From Streptomyces sp. P9-A4 (GTDB taxonomy: Bacteria > Actinomycetota > Actinomycetes > Streptomycetales > Streptomycetaceae), in contig NZ_JAZIFY010000001.1 of the NCBI RefSeq assembly GCF_036634195.1, positions 868,001 to 932,000 on the forward strand: a stretch of DNA of 64,000 nucleotides, read 5' to 3'. The translations under genes were made by a program, and so were the position numbers. Under the pieces are notes generated by a model. The model was not told where the DNA came from. It worked only from the letters and a program-made list of their open reading frames with translations, and ran no database searches. Below are positions 1 to 8,900 of the stretch, one piece after another (position 1 is the stretch's first letter; every line of letters begins with the position of its first letter).

Positions 1-83
1 GTCACGACGGATTCTGTGCCGTGTCAGCCGTTCGACACCCCGTCGTCAACAGAGTTGTCGACTCCGCCTTTCTGGAGCGTGCC

Positions 84-1571
84 ATGTCACTGAGCGTCGC
101 CGGCGTGCTGGGCGAGTCCGCCCGCCACTTCCCGGACCGGATCGCGGTCGTCGAGGGGGCGACCCGGCTCACCTACGGGGAGCTGTGGACGGAGGCGCTG
201 CGGTGCGCGGCCGGGCTGCGCGAGGCCGGGGTGCGGCCGGGCGACCGGCTGGCGGTGCTGCTGCCGAACACGACGGAGTTCCTCCGCGTGTACTACGGGG
301 CGCTCGCCGCCGGCGCGACCGTGGTGCCGGTGCACGCGCTGCTCGTCGCGGAGGAGGTGCGGTACGTCCTTGAGCACAGCGGCGCGGTGGGGATCGTGAG
401 TGGCGGCCCGCTCTGGGCGGTGGCGGACGAGGCGGCGCGGGCCACCGGGGTGCGCGCGTTCCAGGGCGCGCCGTCGGCGGCGGAGCCGCTGGCCGCGCCG
501 GAGCCGGCGAAGCCCTCGGACCCGGCGGTGATCCTGTACACGAGCGGCACCACGGGCCGTCCGAAGGGGGCACTGCTCACCCATCTCAACATCGTCATGA
601 ACGCGGCCGTGACCTCGCAGGACCTCCTCGGTCTCGGCGCCGGGGACGTGGTCCTCGGCTGTCTGCCGCTCTTCCACAGCTACGGCCAGACCTGCGCCAT
701 GAACGGGACGCTCCGCCAGGGCGCGACGCTGGTGCTCATGCCCCGGTTCAGCGGCCCGGCCGCGCTGCGTGTGCTGGCCGACGAGGGCGTGACGGTCTTC
801 ATGGGTGTGCCGACGATGTACCACGCGCTGGTGGAGGCGGCGGCCGGTTCCGAGCTGCGTCCCGAGGCCCTGCGCGCCGCCGTCTCGGGCGGTGCGGCGC
901 TGCCGGTCGCCGTCCTCGAACGCTTCGAGGAGACCTTCCGCACCCAGGTCCTCGAGGGGTACGGCCTGACGGAGACCTCGCCGGTCGCCACCTTCAACCA
1001 GCCGCATCTGGGCCGGCGTCCGGGCACCGTCGGGCACCCGGTGTGGGGCGTCGAGGTGGGCATCGCGGACGCGGCCGTCGACCGGAAGACCGTGCTGCTC
1101 GCGGACGGGGAGGTCGGGGAGGTCGTGGTGCGCGGGCACAACGTCTTCGCCGGGTACCTGAACGACCCGGAGGCGACGGCGGCGGCGGTCGTGGACGGCT
1201 GGTTCCGTACGGGTGACCTGGGCGTACGCGACGAAGACGGCTTCCTGCGGATCGTCGACCGCAAGAAGGACCTGGTCATCCGGGGCGGCTTCAACATCTA
1301 CCCGCGCGAGGTCGAGGAGGTGCTCGTACGCCACCCTTCGGTCTCGGAGGTCGCGGTGATCGGCGTCCCCGACGAGGCGAAGGGCGAGGAGGTGTGCGCG
1401 GTGGTGGTACGCAGGGAAGGCGCGGCCCCGCTGTCCGAGGAGGAGCTCGTGAACTGGTCGCGGGAGCGCCTCGGGCGCCACAAGTACCCCCGGATCGTGC
1501 GCTTCGTCGAGGAACTGCCGCTGGGCCCGACGGGCAAGGTCCTGAAGCGCGCGCTGGTGGGGAACGCATAG
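84..1571 (+). CDS. Long-chain acyl-CoA synthetase (AMP-dependent ligase)
   Basis: Activates a carboxylic acid as acyl-AMP and transfers it to CoA in the cytoplasm. The translation shows the ANL-family motifs in order: the Ser/Thr/Gly-rich phosphate loop YTSGTTGRPKG near residue 151, YGLTETSP near 293, the ATP-binding GWFRTGDLG near 375, the hinge RKKDLVIRGGFNIYPREVEE near 393, and the C-terminal GPTGKVLK with the adenylation lysine. About 495 residues is normal for the family. The open frame begins at a GTG at 21, but the ATG at 84 has GGAG about 9 bases upstream and starts at the usual N-terminus, so I chose 84. The esterase follows about 100 bases downstream on the same strand. The acid substrate cannot be told from sequence. 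Confidence 0.9.
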   Translation: MSLSVAGVLGESARHFPDRIAVVEGATRLTYGELWTEALRCAAGLREAGVRPGDRLAVLLPNTTEFLRVYYGALAAGATVVPVHALLVAEEVRYVLEHSGAVGIVSGGPLWAVADEAARATGVRAFQGAPSAAEPLAAPEPAKPSDPAVILYTSGTTGRPKGALLTHLNIVMNAAVTSQDLLGLGAGDVVLGCLPLFHSYGQTCAMNGTLRQGATLVLMPRFSGPAALRVLADEGVTVFMGVPTMYHALVEAAAGSELRPEALRAAVSGGAALPVAVLERFEETFRTQVLEGYGLTETSPVATFNQPHLGRRPGTVGHPVWGVEVGIADAAVDRKTVLLADGEVGEVVVRGHNVFAGYLNDPEATAAAVVDGWFRTGDLGVRDEDGFLRIVDRKKDLVIRGGFNIYPREVEEVLVRHPSVSEVAVIGVPDEAKGEEVCAVVVRREGAAPLSEEELVNWSRERLGRHKYPRIVRFVEELPLGPTGKVLKRALVGNA

Positions 1572-1676
1572 TCACGGAGTCGGGCCACGCGCGCGCGTGG
1601 CCCGGGAGAACCGGCCGGGAGAATCCGGTCGGTGAGGAGCGACCGGCAGGTCGGTCGGGGAGAAGGGGTTGCGGCG

Positions 1677-3188
1677 ATGTCGGAGAGCGGTGGGCTCGGT
1701 CCTGAGGTCCGGACACGGGACGGGGCCCTGCGGGGCTCCCTGAAGGACGGAGTGGCCGCCTTCCTCGGTGTGCCGTACGCGCAGGCGCCCGTGGGCCCGC
1801 TGCGGTTCCGGGCGCCGGAACCGGCCGAAGCGTGGGACGGGATCCGGGAGGCCACCGCCTTCGGCCCGACGGCGCCGAAGCGCCCGTACGCCCCGCCGCT
1901 CGACGCCCTCCTGCCGGATCCGGAGGTCGCGGGCGAGGCCTGCCTCAACCTGAACGTCTGGGCGCCGTGGCCACGGGCCGGGGGCGCGGAGCCGGGCGCC
2001 GGCAGGGAGCGGGGTGACCTCGCGAGCCCCCGCCGGGCTGTCATGGTCTGGATCCACGGAGGTTCCCTCGTCCACGGTTCCTCCGCGGTCCCCGTCTACG
2101 ACGGCACCGCCTTCGCCCGGGACGGGGTGGTGCTCGTCTCGGTCAACTACCGGCTCGGCTTGGAGGGTTTCGGGGTGTTCCCCGACGCCCCGGCCAATCT
2201 CGGTCTCCGCGACCAGATCGCCGCGCTCGGCTGGGTCCGGGACAACATCGGGGCCTTCGGCGGGGACCCGGAGCGGGTGACGGTGTTCGGCGAGTCGGCG
2301 GGCGCGATCTCGATCGCCGCGCTGCTGGCCTCGCCACTCGCCGAGGGCCTGTTCCGGCGGGCGGTCGTGCAGAGCGGGGCGCCGATGGCCCTGCCGCTCG
2401 CCGAGGCCCGCCGGACCACCGAGGCGGTGGCCGCGCGGCTCAAGGTGCCGGCCACGGCGGAGGCCTTCGCGCGCGTGGACCGGGACCGGCTGCTGGCCGC
2501 GCAGACGGAGGTGACCGGCAAGGGGTCGCCGCTGTCCGGCGGGAAGTCCTTCCAGATCGCCGTCGACGGGGAGGTCGTCCCCCGCGACCCGGCGCGGGCG
2601 CTCGCGGGCGGGGCCTCCGCGGACGTGGATCTGCTGATGGGCACGACCACCGAGGAGTACCGGCTGTGGTTCGTGCCGAGCGGGGTCACGGACCGGGTGG
2701 GCCCCTGGGTCCAGCGGCTGCTGCTGTGGAAGGCGAAGGTGCCGTCGGGTACGGCCCGGGTGTACCGCGCGGGGCGTCCGCTGGAGAAGCCGGGCGAGGT
2801 GCTCGGCGCGCTGGCCACGGACAAGCTGCTGCGCATCCCGCTGAACCGGCTCGCGGACGCCCGGCTCCGTAGCGGCGCTCCCGGCGGAACGTATCTGTAC
2901 GAGTTCGGCTGGCGCTCCCCCGTCCTGGACCTCGGCGCCTGTCACGCGCTCGAACTCGGCTTCGTCTTCGACACGCTCGGCCTGCCGGAGACGCGCGCCC
3001 TGACGGGCCCGGACGCGCCCGGGGAGCTGGCGTCGGCGATGCACGCGGCCTGGGTGGCGTTCGCCTCGACCGGCGACCCGGGCTGGCGCGGGTGGGACGC
3101 GGCGCGGCCGGTGATGACCTTCGGTCCGGGTCTTCCGTCCCTCGTGGAGGGGCCGCGGGAGGCCGAGAGGCTCGCCTGGGAGGTCTGA
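1677..3188 (+). CDS. Type B carboxylesterase (alpha/beta hydrolase)
   Basis: Hydrolyses carboxylic esters. The chain has the type B order: an N-terminal GVPYAQAPVGPLRF block, the oxyanion-hole HGGS near residue 127, nucleophile elbow GESAGA with Ser near 207, a possible acidic residue in TTEEYRLW, and the catalytic His in GACHALELGF near residue 423. About 503 residues fits the family. No signal peptide is visible, so the enzyme is probably cytoplasmic. I chose the ATG at 1677 over the earlier in-frame start at 1632 because GAGAAGGGG precedes it at a suitable distance and the family start follows. It lies between the acyl-CoA ligase and the CoA-binding gene, all on the plus strand. Confidence 0.9.
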   Translation: MSESGGLGPEVRTRDGALRGSLKDGVAAFLGVPYAQAPVGPLRFRAPEPAEAWDGIREATAFGPTAPKRPYAPPLDALLPDPEVAGEACLNLNVWAPWPRAGGAEPGAGRERGDLASPRRAVMVWIHGGSLVHGSSAVPVYDGTAFARDGVVLVSVNYRLGLEGFGVFPDAPANLGLRDQIAALGWVRDNIGAFGGDPERVTVFGESAGAISIAALLASPLAEGLFRRAVVQSGAPMALPLAEARRTTEAVAARLKVPATAEAFARVDRDRLLAAQTEVTGKGSPLSGGKSFQIAVDGEVVPRDPARALAGGASADVDLLMGTTTEEYRLWFVPSGVTDRVGPWVQRLLLWKAKVPSGTARVYRAGRPLEKPGEVLGALATDKLLRIPLNRLADARLRSGAPGGTYLYEFGWRSPVLDLGACHALELGFVFDTLGLPETRALTGPDAPGELASAMHAAWVAFASTGDPGWRGWDAARPVMTFGPGLPSLVEGPREAERLAWEV

Positions 3189-3268
3189 GGCCGGGGGCGG
3201 GAATCAGAGCGGGGGGCGGCTCGTTGACCGGGGTGGACGGGCCGCGCCGAGGAGAGGCAGCACAAGCG

Positions 3269-3718
3269 ATGAGCGTCGACATCACGACCACGGGGACCGG
3301 CGAGCCGGCCGGGTACTCCGCTGCGGAGGCGGTACGGAAGATCCTGACGTCCACGGGCGACACCTGGGCGGTGGTGGGCCTCTCGTCGAACACCGCGCGC
3401 GCGGCCTACGGCGTGGCGGCCGTCCTCCAGCGCTTCGGGAAGCGGATCGTGCCGGTCCACCCGAAGGCGGAGACGGTCCACGGCCAGCGGGGTTACGCGT
3501 CCCTCGCCGACATCCCGTTCCCGGTGGACGTCGTCGACGTGTTCGTGAACGCCGAGCAGGCGGGGGCGGTCGCCGACGAGGCGGTGGCGATCGGGGCCAA
3601 GGCGGTCTGGTTCCAGCTGGACGTCATCGACGAGGCCGCCTTCGAGCGCACTCGCGCGGCGGGCCTGGACATGGTCATGGACCGCTGCCCCGCGATCGAG
3701 CTTAATTCCCTAGGTTAG
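3269..3718 (+). CDS. CoA-binding domain protein (YccU-like), 3' end supplied by the integrated element
   Basis: Small Rossmann-fold CoA-binding protein of 149 residues with WAVVGLSSN near the N-terminus, then VPVHPKAETVHG and the C-terminal MDRCPAIE typical of this family. GGAGAGG lies upstream of the ATG at 3269. Its last codons lie beyond the attL core, so the C-terminus now reads AIELNSLG. The displaced native end, AIEIPRLG and stop, is found at 18247-18273 beyond attR. The protein length is exactly preserved after integration. Molecular role is unknown beyond CoA or nucleotide binding; expected to be functional since only three residues near the end differ. Confidence 0.85.
   Translation: MSVDITTTGTGEPAGYSAAEAVRKILTSTGDTWAVVGLSSNTARAAYGVAAVLQRFGKRIVPVHPKAETVHGQRGYASLADIPFPVDVVDVFVNAEQAGAVADEAVAIGAKAVWFQLDVIDEAAFERTRAAGLDMVMDRCPAIELNSLG
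3683..3693. other. attL core of the integrated element
   Basis: CGCTGCCCCGC is shared with 18238-18248. After the core the two sides differ at one base and then again share ATCGAG before diverging. The core lies in the codons for RCPA of the CoA-binding protein. Serine integrases exchange strands at a 2-base centre inside such a core; the exact centre cannot be read from one sequence. Confidence 0.8.
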
Positions 3719-3729
3719 CAGCGCGGGAA

Positions 3730-3769
3730 GCCCCGGCCATCCTCCACGGGGGAAGAGGACGACCGGGGC
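3730..3769 (-). terminator. Hairpin terminator for the leftward small-gene pair
   Basis: A GC-rich 15-base stem (arms 3730-3745 and 3755-3769) begins with GCCCCGG. It pairs fully on the minus-strand RNA when two G-U pairs are allowed, but has two mismatches on the plus strand. That favours termination of transcripts coming leftward from the genes at 3950-4398. There is no T-tract, as is common in streptomycetes. The roughly 180 bases between this hairpin and 3950 hold only a doubtful minus-strand reading frame ending in HPCDVEPA. Confidence 0.5.
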
Positions 3770-3949
3770 AGCTAGGGGGCTACGCCGGCTCGACGTCGCA
3801 CGGGTGGGACGCACAGCCGACCTCTATCGACGTGCGTCCCGCCCGCTCTCCGTGCAGGGGTCTCGCGAGGACCCACCGCACGGGCTTGGCTCCGCCTCCC
3901 TCTCCCGGGACAGTCCCCGCAGATGAGGCCGTGGAAGGGAGGCGGAAAT

Positions 3950-4180
3950 CTAGGCAACAGGGACGACGACCGCGACGGTCTCGCACGTGCGGGAGAAGAT
4001 CGCGTGCCCCGTCCGCCCCTTGTGTTCCATGCAGTCGATGTCAGCTTGCTCCCCGTCAGCCGTGGGAGCGACGGACCACCGGCAATCCGGGTTGAGGCAC
4101 CGAGCGGTGAACGTCGGCTCAGAGTCGGGGTGCCGCATGATTCGGTGAGTGACGAACCGGAGCACCGCCCTGACAGTCAT
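3950..4180 (-). CDS. Small DUF7848-like protein
   Basis: A 76-residue protein beginning MTVRAVLRFVTHRIM, with ECxxxC-like spacing in ARCLNPDCRWS and a later DCMEHKGRTGHAIFSR. This pattern recalls the small DUF7848 proteins common in streptomycete mobile regions; function unknown. The Cys residues may bind metal. The ATG at 4180 is preceded by AAGGTGGA and overlaps the stop of the upstream gene (ATGA), so the two form an operon running leftward toward the hairpin at 3730. Confidence 0.6.
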   Translation of the reverse strand: MTVRAVLRFVTHRIMRHPDSEPTFTARCLNPDCRWSVAPTADGEQADIDCMEHKGRTGHAIFSRTCETVAVVVPVA

Positions 4181-4398
4181 GACTCCACCTTCGGCACGGG
4201 CGTGGTGAAAACCCGCACCTGCGTCATTTCGTCGGAGGTCGGCTGACGGAGCGTCTCGGGTGCCACCGTCCACTCCCTGCCACCGCCTGGCGGACGAAGA
4301 TAGACGCTGCCTTCATCCCGGTCGACGATCCGCCCGATACGGCCGTCTCCGTCGACTGCGTATCGGCTCTTCGCCGGCTGCCACTGCTCTTCCGACAT
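4177..4398 (-). CDS. Small hypothetical protein, operon partner of the DUF7848-like gene
   Basis: A 73-residue protein starting MSEEQWQPAKSRYAVDG, with a compact beta-rich look (RIGRIVDRDEGSVYLRPPGG) and no membrane segment or signal. Small proteins like this often sit directly upstream of DUF7848-type genes in streptomycetes, which is the only clue to its role. Its stop overlaps the next start by four bases. It is transcribed divergently from the HTH regulator at 4537, and the 138 bases between them carry repeated ACGTCCC boxes. Confidence 0.55.
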   Translation of the reverse strand: MSEEQWQPAKSRYAVDGDGRIGRIVDRDEGSVYLRPPGGGREWTVAPETLRQPTSDEMTQVRVFTTPVPKVES

Positions 4399-4404
4399 TG
4401 CACA

Positions 4405-4522
4405 CCGTCCCCTCACGTCCCCTGAGCGTCGCTCAGTGCGTTGGGACGGCGGAACCACGTACAAAACCCACTTCGGGACGTCCCGGAGGCTGTAGAACGT
4501 CCCTAGCGACGTCTCGCGTCCT
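4405..4522. promoter_or_regulatory. Repeated ACGTCCC boxes between divergent operons (probable operators)
   Basis: The intergenic stretch contains CGTCCC or its complement several times: near 4405, 4415, 4442 (inverted), a perfect 12-base palindrome CGGGACGTCCCG at 4474-4485, 4498, and degenerate copies near 4507 and 4516. Such clustering beside an HTH gene suggests autoregulation and control of the divergent small-gene pair. This is seen directly as repeats; the binding protein is inferred. Confidence 0.5.
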
Positions 4523-4536
4523 AGGGAGAGACTGGC

Positions 4537-5277
4537 ATGCAGAACGAGCGGCTACGAGTGGCCATGACAGGCGACGGGTGGACTCACGCATCACTCGCGA
4601 ACGCTGTCGGGGTGGACCCGAAGAGCGTGGAACGTTGGGTGAACCTAGGCAGGACGCCCCGCCGCGAGACGGCACTCAAAGCCGCAGAGGCACTGGGGGA
4701 AGACGTGCACGCACTGTGGCCGGCTCTTCGTCAGGCGCGCGCTGCACGGGCCATAAGCCCTGAGCTCGTCGCGGTCTACGACCAGCGTGCAGACCTACCG
4801 GTGTCCACGTTCGTCGACCTCATCGCCCCCGCACGCGAGCACATCGACGTACTCGTCTACGCCGCTGTATTCCTCCATGAGGCGTATCCGCGGCTGAACG
4901 AGCTACTCAGGGAACGCGCCGCCGACGGCTGCCGGATCCGTATCGCCATTGGCGACGCCGACAGTGAGAACGTTCAACAGCGGGGCCAGGAAGAGCGGTT
5001 CGGTCACGGCATTGAGTCGCGGTGTCGGTTGGCACTCATGCATTACCGGTCGCTGATCGGGATGGAGAACGTCGAAATCCGGACGCACGGTACGACGCTC
5101 TACAACAGCATCTATCGCGCTGATGATCAGTGCCTCGTCAACGCCCACGTTTGGGGTGCCAACGCATACGCCGCCCCGGTGTGGCACCTCCGCCGGAGTG
5201 GCGATGGCGGGATGTTCGACACCTACGCCCAGAGCTTTGACGCCGTATGGGCCACCGGGGCTCCCGTGGCAGGCTGA
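4537..5277 (+). CDS. XRE-type HTH regulator with C-terminal DUF5919-like domain
   Basis: 246 residues. Residues about 14-60 form a helix-turn-helix (THASLANAVGVDPKSVERWV) followed by a linker. A larger C-terminal domain (STFVDLIAPAREHIDVLVYAAVF onward) resembles the phospholipase-D-like sensor half seen in DUF5919 regulators of actinomycetes. GGAGAG precedes the ATG. The stop is 4 bases before the Nudix gene, so the two are co-transcribed, a pairing recurrent in streptomycete genomes and elements. It probably represses its own promoter through the ACGTCCC boxes upstream. The ligand is unknown. Confidence 0.75.
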   Translation: MQNERLRVAMTGDGWTHASLANAVGVDPKSVERWVNLGRTPRRETALKAAEALGEDVHALWPALRQARAARAISPELVAVYDQRADLPVSTFVDLIAPAREHIDVLVYAAVFLHEAYPRLNELLRERAADGCRIRIAIGDADSENVQQRGQEERFGHGIESRCRLALMHYRSLIGMENVEIRTHGTTLYNSIYRADDQCLVNAHVWGANAYAAPVWHLRRSGDGGMFDTYAQSFDAVWATGAPVAG

Positions 5278-5281
5278 CGTC

Positions 5282-5752
5282 ATGGCCCGCCGCGAGTACT
5301 ACGACGACCCGACCGCCCCGAAGCCCAACAGCATGGTTGTGGCAGCTTCGGCCTTCGTCACTGACGATGAGGGGCGCATCCTCCTCCAGCGTCGTGCCGA
5401 CAGCGGACTGTGGGCACTTCCCGGGGGTGGGATGGAGCTGAGCGACAGCCTCCCCGGGACAGCCGTCCGAGAGGTCAAGGAAGAGACCGGACTCGACATC
5501 GAGGTGACAGGTCTCGTCGGCACGTACACGGATCCTCGTCATGTCATCGAGTACAGCGACGGGGAAGTTCGGCGCCAGTTCAACGTGTGCTTCCGTGCGC
5601 AGGTGACCGGCGGCACGCTGCAAATCTCTGACGAGTCCACGGAGCTCCGGTTCGTGGCGCCGTCGGACGTCGATAGCCTGCCCATGCACCACACTCAGCG
5701 GCTCAGGGTTCAGCATGCCCTCGACGTCCGTGCAGCGCCGTACCTTGGCTGA
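5282..5752 (+). CDS. Nudix hydrolase
   Basis: 156 residues with a complete Nudix box, GX5EX7REUXEEXGU, seen as GGGMELSDSLPGTAVREVKE followed by ETGL (residues about 47-70). It hydrolyses a nucleoside diphosphate linked to another group; the substrate cannot be predicted. It is translated directly after the HTH regulator with a 4-base gap. Established parallel: the Streptomyces element pSAM2 carries a Nudix protein (Pif) giving immunity against redundant transfer, so a role in element immunity or control is possible but only inferred. Confidence 0.85.
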   Translation: MARREYYDDPTAPKPNSMVVAASAFVTDDEGRILLQRRADSGLWALPGGGMELSDSLPGTAVREVKEETGLDIEVTGLVGTYTDPRHVIEYSDGEVRRQFNVCFRAQVTGGTLQISDESTELRFVAPSDVDSLPMHHTQRLRVQHALDVRAAPYLG

Positions 5753-5758
5753 CCGACG

Positions 5759-5917
5759 CTAAAGCCACCCGAAGAACCGCGCGCGACGTCGCCACAGTCG
5801 TCCGTGTTCTGCTGAGCAGTAGCGCTTCAGGCGCCCAGCTCCAGCCACCTGTGGGACGTCGGCCCCGCAGTGACCGCACGTCGTCGACTGAGCCTTGACC
5901 GCCTTCGTGGTGTCCAT
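5759..5917 (-). CDS. Small zinc-ribbon-like protein (52 aa)
   Basis: Starts MDTTKAVKAQSTTCGHCGAD and carries CxxC (CGHC) followed by YCSAEHGRLW, giving a C2-C-H arrangement that could hold one zinc. The C-terminus is basic and aromatic (RRRARFFGWL). The ATG at 5917 is preceded by GAGAGGC. It is the last gene of the leftward block, 74 bases downstream of the tape measure stop, and converges with the Nudix gene. Function unknown. Confidence 0.5.
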   Translation of the reverse strand: MDTTKAVKAQSTTCGHCGADVPQVAGAGRLKRYCSAEHGRLWRRRARFFGWL

Positions 5918-5991
5918 GGTTGTACTGCCTCTCGAAGTAAGGGGGCGCCCCGCGCTCCATGTCGGAGCTGCGGGGCGCGTGGGGTTGTGCA

Positions 5992-8900
5992 CTAGACGTT
6001 GCGTCCGTAGGTGAGTACGCGCGCCGTGTCGGCGTCGCGGATGTCGATCTCTGTGCGCACGATGTCGGTCAGCTCGCGGTCTCCCAGGAAGGTGCGGGAC
6101 TCCACGACGATGTTGGGAGTGCCACGTCCTCCCCCGGGCTGAACCGTCGCCATCTGCCGGGACATGGCCATCGAGTCGCGGTTGTTGTAGACCTGCGTCG
6201 GATGGAGGAAGCGGACCAGTTCGGGCCCGTTCTCGCCCACCCACGCCAGCTCACCGACGCCCGGGAAGCCGCCCGTTGCATAGCCGCCCGGACGGTTGTA
6301 GGCCGTCGGGAGCGAGCCGTAGCGGCTCATGGCGTAGCGCATCGACGAGTAGACGTTCGCCAGGGGGTTCGTCGAGACGCCGTGGAGCTTCGGGCCGACG
6401 CCGCGCATGTGGCCGGCGAACGCTTCGAACGTCGGCTTGATGAGCTGCATGAGGCCCACCGACGGCGTGCCGTTCTTCGCGTTGATGTCCCAGGAGTTCA
6501 CGGCGTTGGGGTTGCCACCAGACTCCTGGTTCATCCGCCGAAGCGTCAGGTCCGCGTACTGCTGCGGGTTGCCAGTCATCTGGAGTGCCTGTCGGACTAC
6601 GCCGCGCCAGCGCTCGACGCCACCCCGCGCACTACCTCCCCCGCCACCGCCCGTCAGGAACTGCATGGGGTCGATGGAGGTCCCGTTTCGGCGTGCCTCC
6701 AGGTGGAGGTGAGGGCCGGTGACGTTGCCTGTGTCGCCCACTCGGCCGATGACCTGGCCCGCGGAAACTGGCGCGCCCACGGCCGTGAGCATCTGGGACA
6801 TGTGGGCATACAGGGAGGACAAGCCTCCGCCGTGGTCCACCGTCACGTGGATGCCGTACGGACCGGTGCTGCCCGACGAGCTGACTCGTCCGCCGGCCAC
6901 GGCACGGATCGCGGTGCCGATGGCTGCGGGGAAGTCGAGACCGGTGTGTCGGCCGGACGACCACATCGAGCCACGCTTGCCGAACGGGGTGCCGAACGGA
7001 ACGTCGACGGGCTTCGTCCACGCGCCGCCACCGCCTCCGCTCCCGTCGGCACCGAAGCCGAGGAAGTCGAGCGCCTTGCTCTTCAGACCGTCGAGCATCT
7101 TCCCGGGGATCTTCGCCAGCGAGCGCGCCCACGGATTGGTGAGGATGCCCTTCATCTGATCCGTGATGAGGCGCTGCGCCTTGCCGAAGACGTCGAGCGG
7201 GTTGGAGAAGAAGTCACCCGCGTCGCCGGCCTTGTCCTTCAGCCAGCCGACGATGCCACCCTCCGCGTATCCGCCCTGGAACTGGCCGAGGGACTGACCG
7301 CTCATGGCCGCCTTGTTGACGGCGAAGAGACGGGCACGCTCATACGGGTCGCGCATCGCTTCGGAGACGTAGACGCCTTCGCCACGCCGCATGGGAGTGA
7401 GCTGATCGTCTCCCTGCCTCCACGTCGACTGCCCGGGGAGAATGCCGCCCCGCGCGAAGCCCTTTAGGCTCATCGGCTTCAGGTCGTCGACGCCCGTGAT
7501 AGCGGCAACCCGATTCCACAGCGGAACGATCCCGTTGTTGTAAACCTTGTCGATCACAAAGCGAACGGGCTTCTTCGCGATCTCCGCTACCTGATCCCAT
7601 GCCTTCTTGATGGAATCCTTTCCGAAGCCGAAGGAGTCGGCCACGGACTTGATAGCAGACTTGATGCCGTCGAAGGCGGGCTTCAGGGCGACTTCGTAGA
7701 GCCACTTACCCTTGTCGCCGATCCAGCCGAAGACGGGCCGGAGAACCTTCTCCCAAGCCCACATCGCCATATTCGCGACGGCCTTGAGGATCTGCACGAA
7801 GTTGCCGAAGGAGGGCTTGATCCCCCGCTCCCACAGCCAGATCGCGAGGTCGCCAATCCACCGGAAGACAGGACGGACTACCTTCTCCCACAGCCATAGG
7901 CCGATGACGCCCAGCACCTTAAAGGCAAGGTAGGCCGGCGTCAGGACTCCCACGACGAGGATCGTGAATAGGATCTTCGCGGCCTCCCAGATGAACCGGA
8001 AAGCTGGGCCGATCGCGTGCTCCCACAGCCATACCGCGATGTCACCGGCTTTCTTCAGCACCCACCAAATGGCGCCGAAGACAGGCTTCAGGATAGTCTC
8101 CCACAGCCACAACACACCTGTTGAGATGGCGTTTACCACCGTGTCAACGGTGACACGGAACCAGGTCCAGTGTTCGTATGCATAGATGACGCCTGCGACG
8201 AGTGCGGCCACCACTACAACGATTGCCATGATGAGTGGGATAATTCCCGTCGCTGCAAGCGCCGCGGACCAACTCCACGTTTCCATCGCTGCGAGCGCAA
8301 CGGCCGTGTTGAAGATGCCCATAGCCACACCGAATGCGGCCATTCCGACGCTGATTGCCTTACTGGCAGCCCAAAGCCCCCACAACGTCTGAACGAACCC
8401 CGGCGTGTTCGTTGCCAACCAAGAAACGGCGCCGAATAGGGGCTTAACGACAGCGATCAACGCGGCTGAAACGGGGGACATTGTCTGCGACGTCGTGATA
8501 AGCGCCGTCAAAACGCTCCCGATGAGCGCTCCAACGGATGGAGCGCTCTCCTTCACATAGTTGAGGAACCGCTCAAACTCCGGAGAGCCCTTGAGGCTCG
8601 TCCCCCACTTCGCGAACTTCTCCGTGATGGAGTCCGACCGGGATGCGATGCCATCCATCTTGGGGAGGAAGGCGTCAATGATTCCCGCTACGCCCTTCAG
8701 GATGTTCCCGAAGGCCACGCCGAAACCGACGATCGCCGGCTCGACGTTCTCCTCCAGGTCCTTCTTGAAGCCCTGCCAGAACGGCGTCTTCAGCTGGGCG
8801 GACGCCTTGTCCATGAGCGTTTGAACCGCCGAAGAAGCACTAATGACTAGCGGTGTCAGGCCGGGAAGAGACGCCTTCGCGCCGTCCACGCCGCGGGTGA

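Noticed and set aside
87..1481. 464-codon open frame on the minus strand opposite the acyl-CoA ligase
   Set aside because: Shadow frame of a GC-rich gene: Arg/Ala/His-rich translation without any motif.
3772..3957. Small minus-strand frames in the left end of the element
   Set aside because: Ending HPCDVEPA with fair codon bias, but no start with ribosome site and an overlap with the 3950 gene; left unannotated.
5959..7467. 502-codon plus-strand frame opposite the tape measure gene
   Set aside because: Antisense shadow; the minus strand has clear phage and hydrolase motifs.
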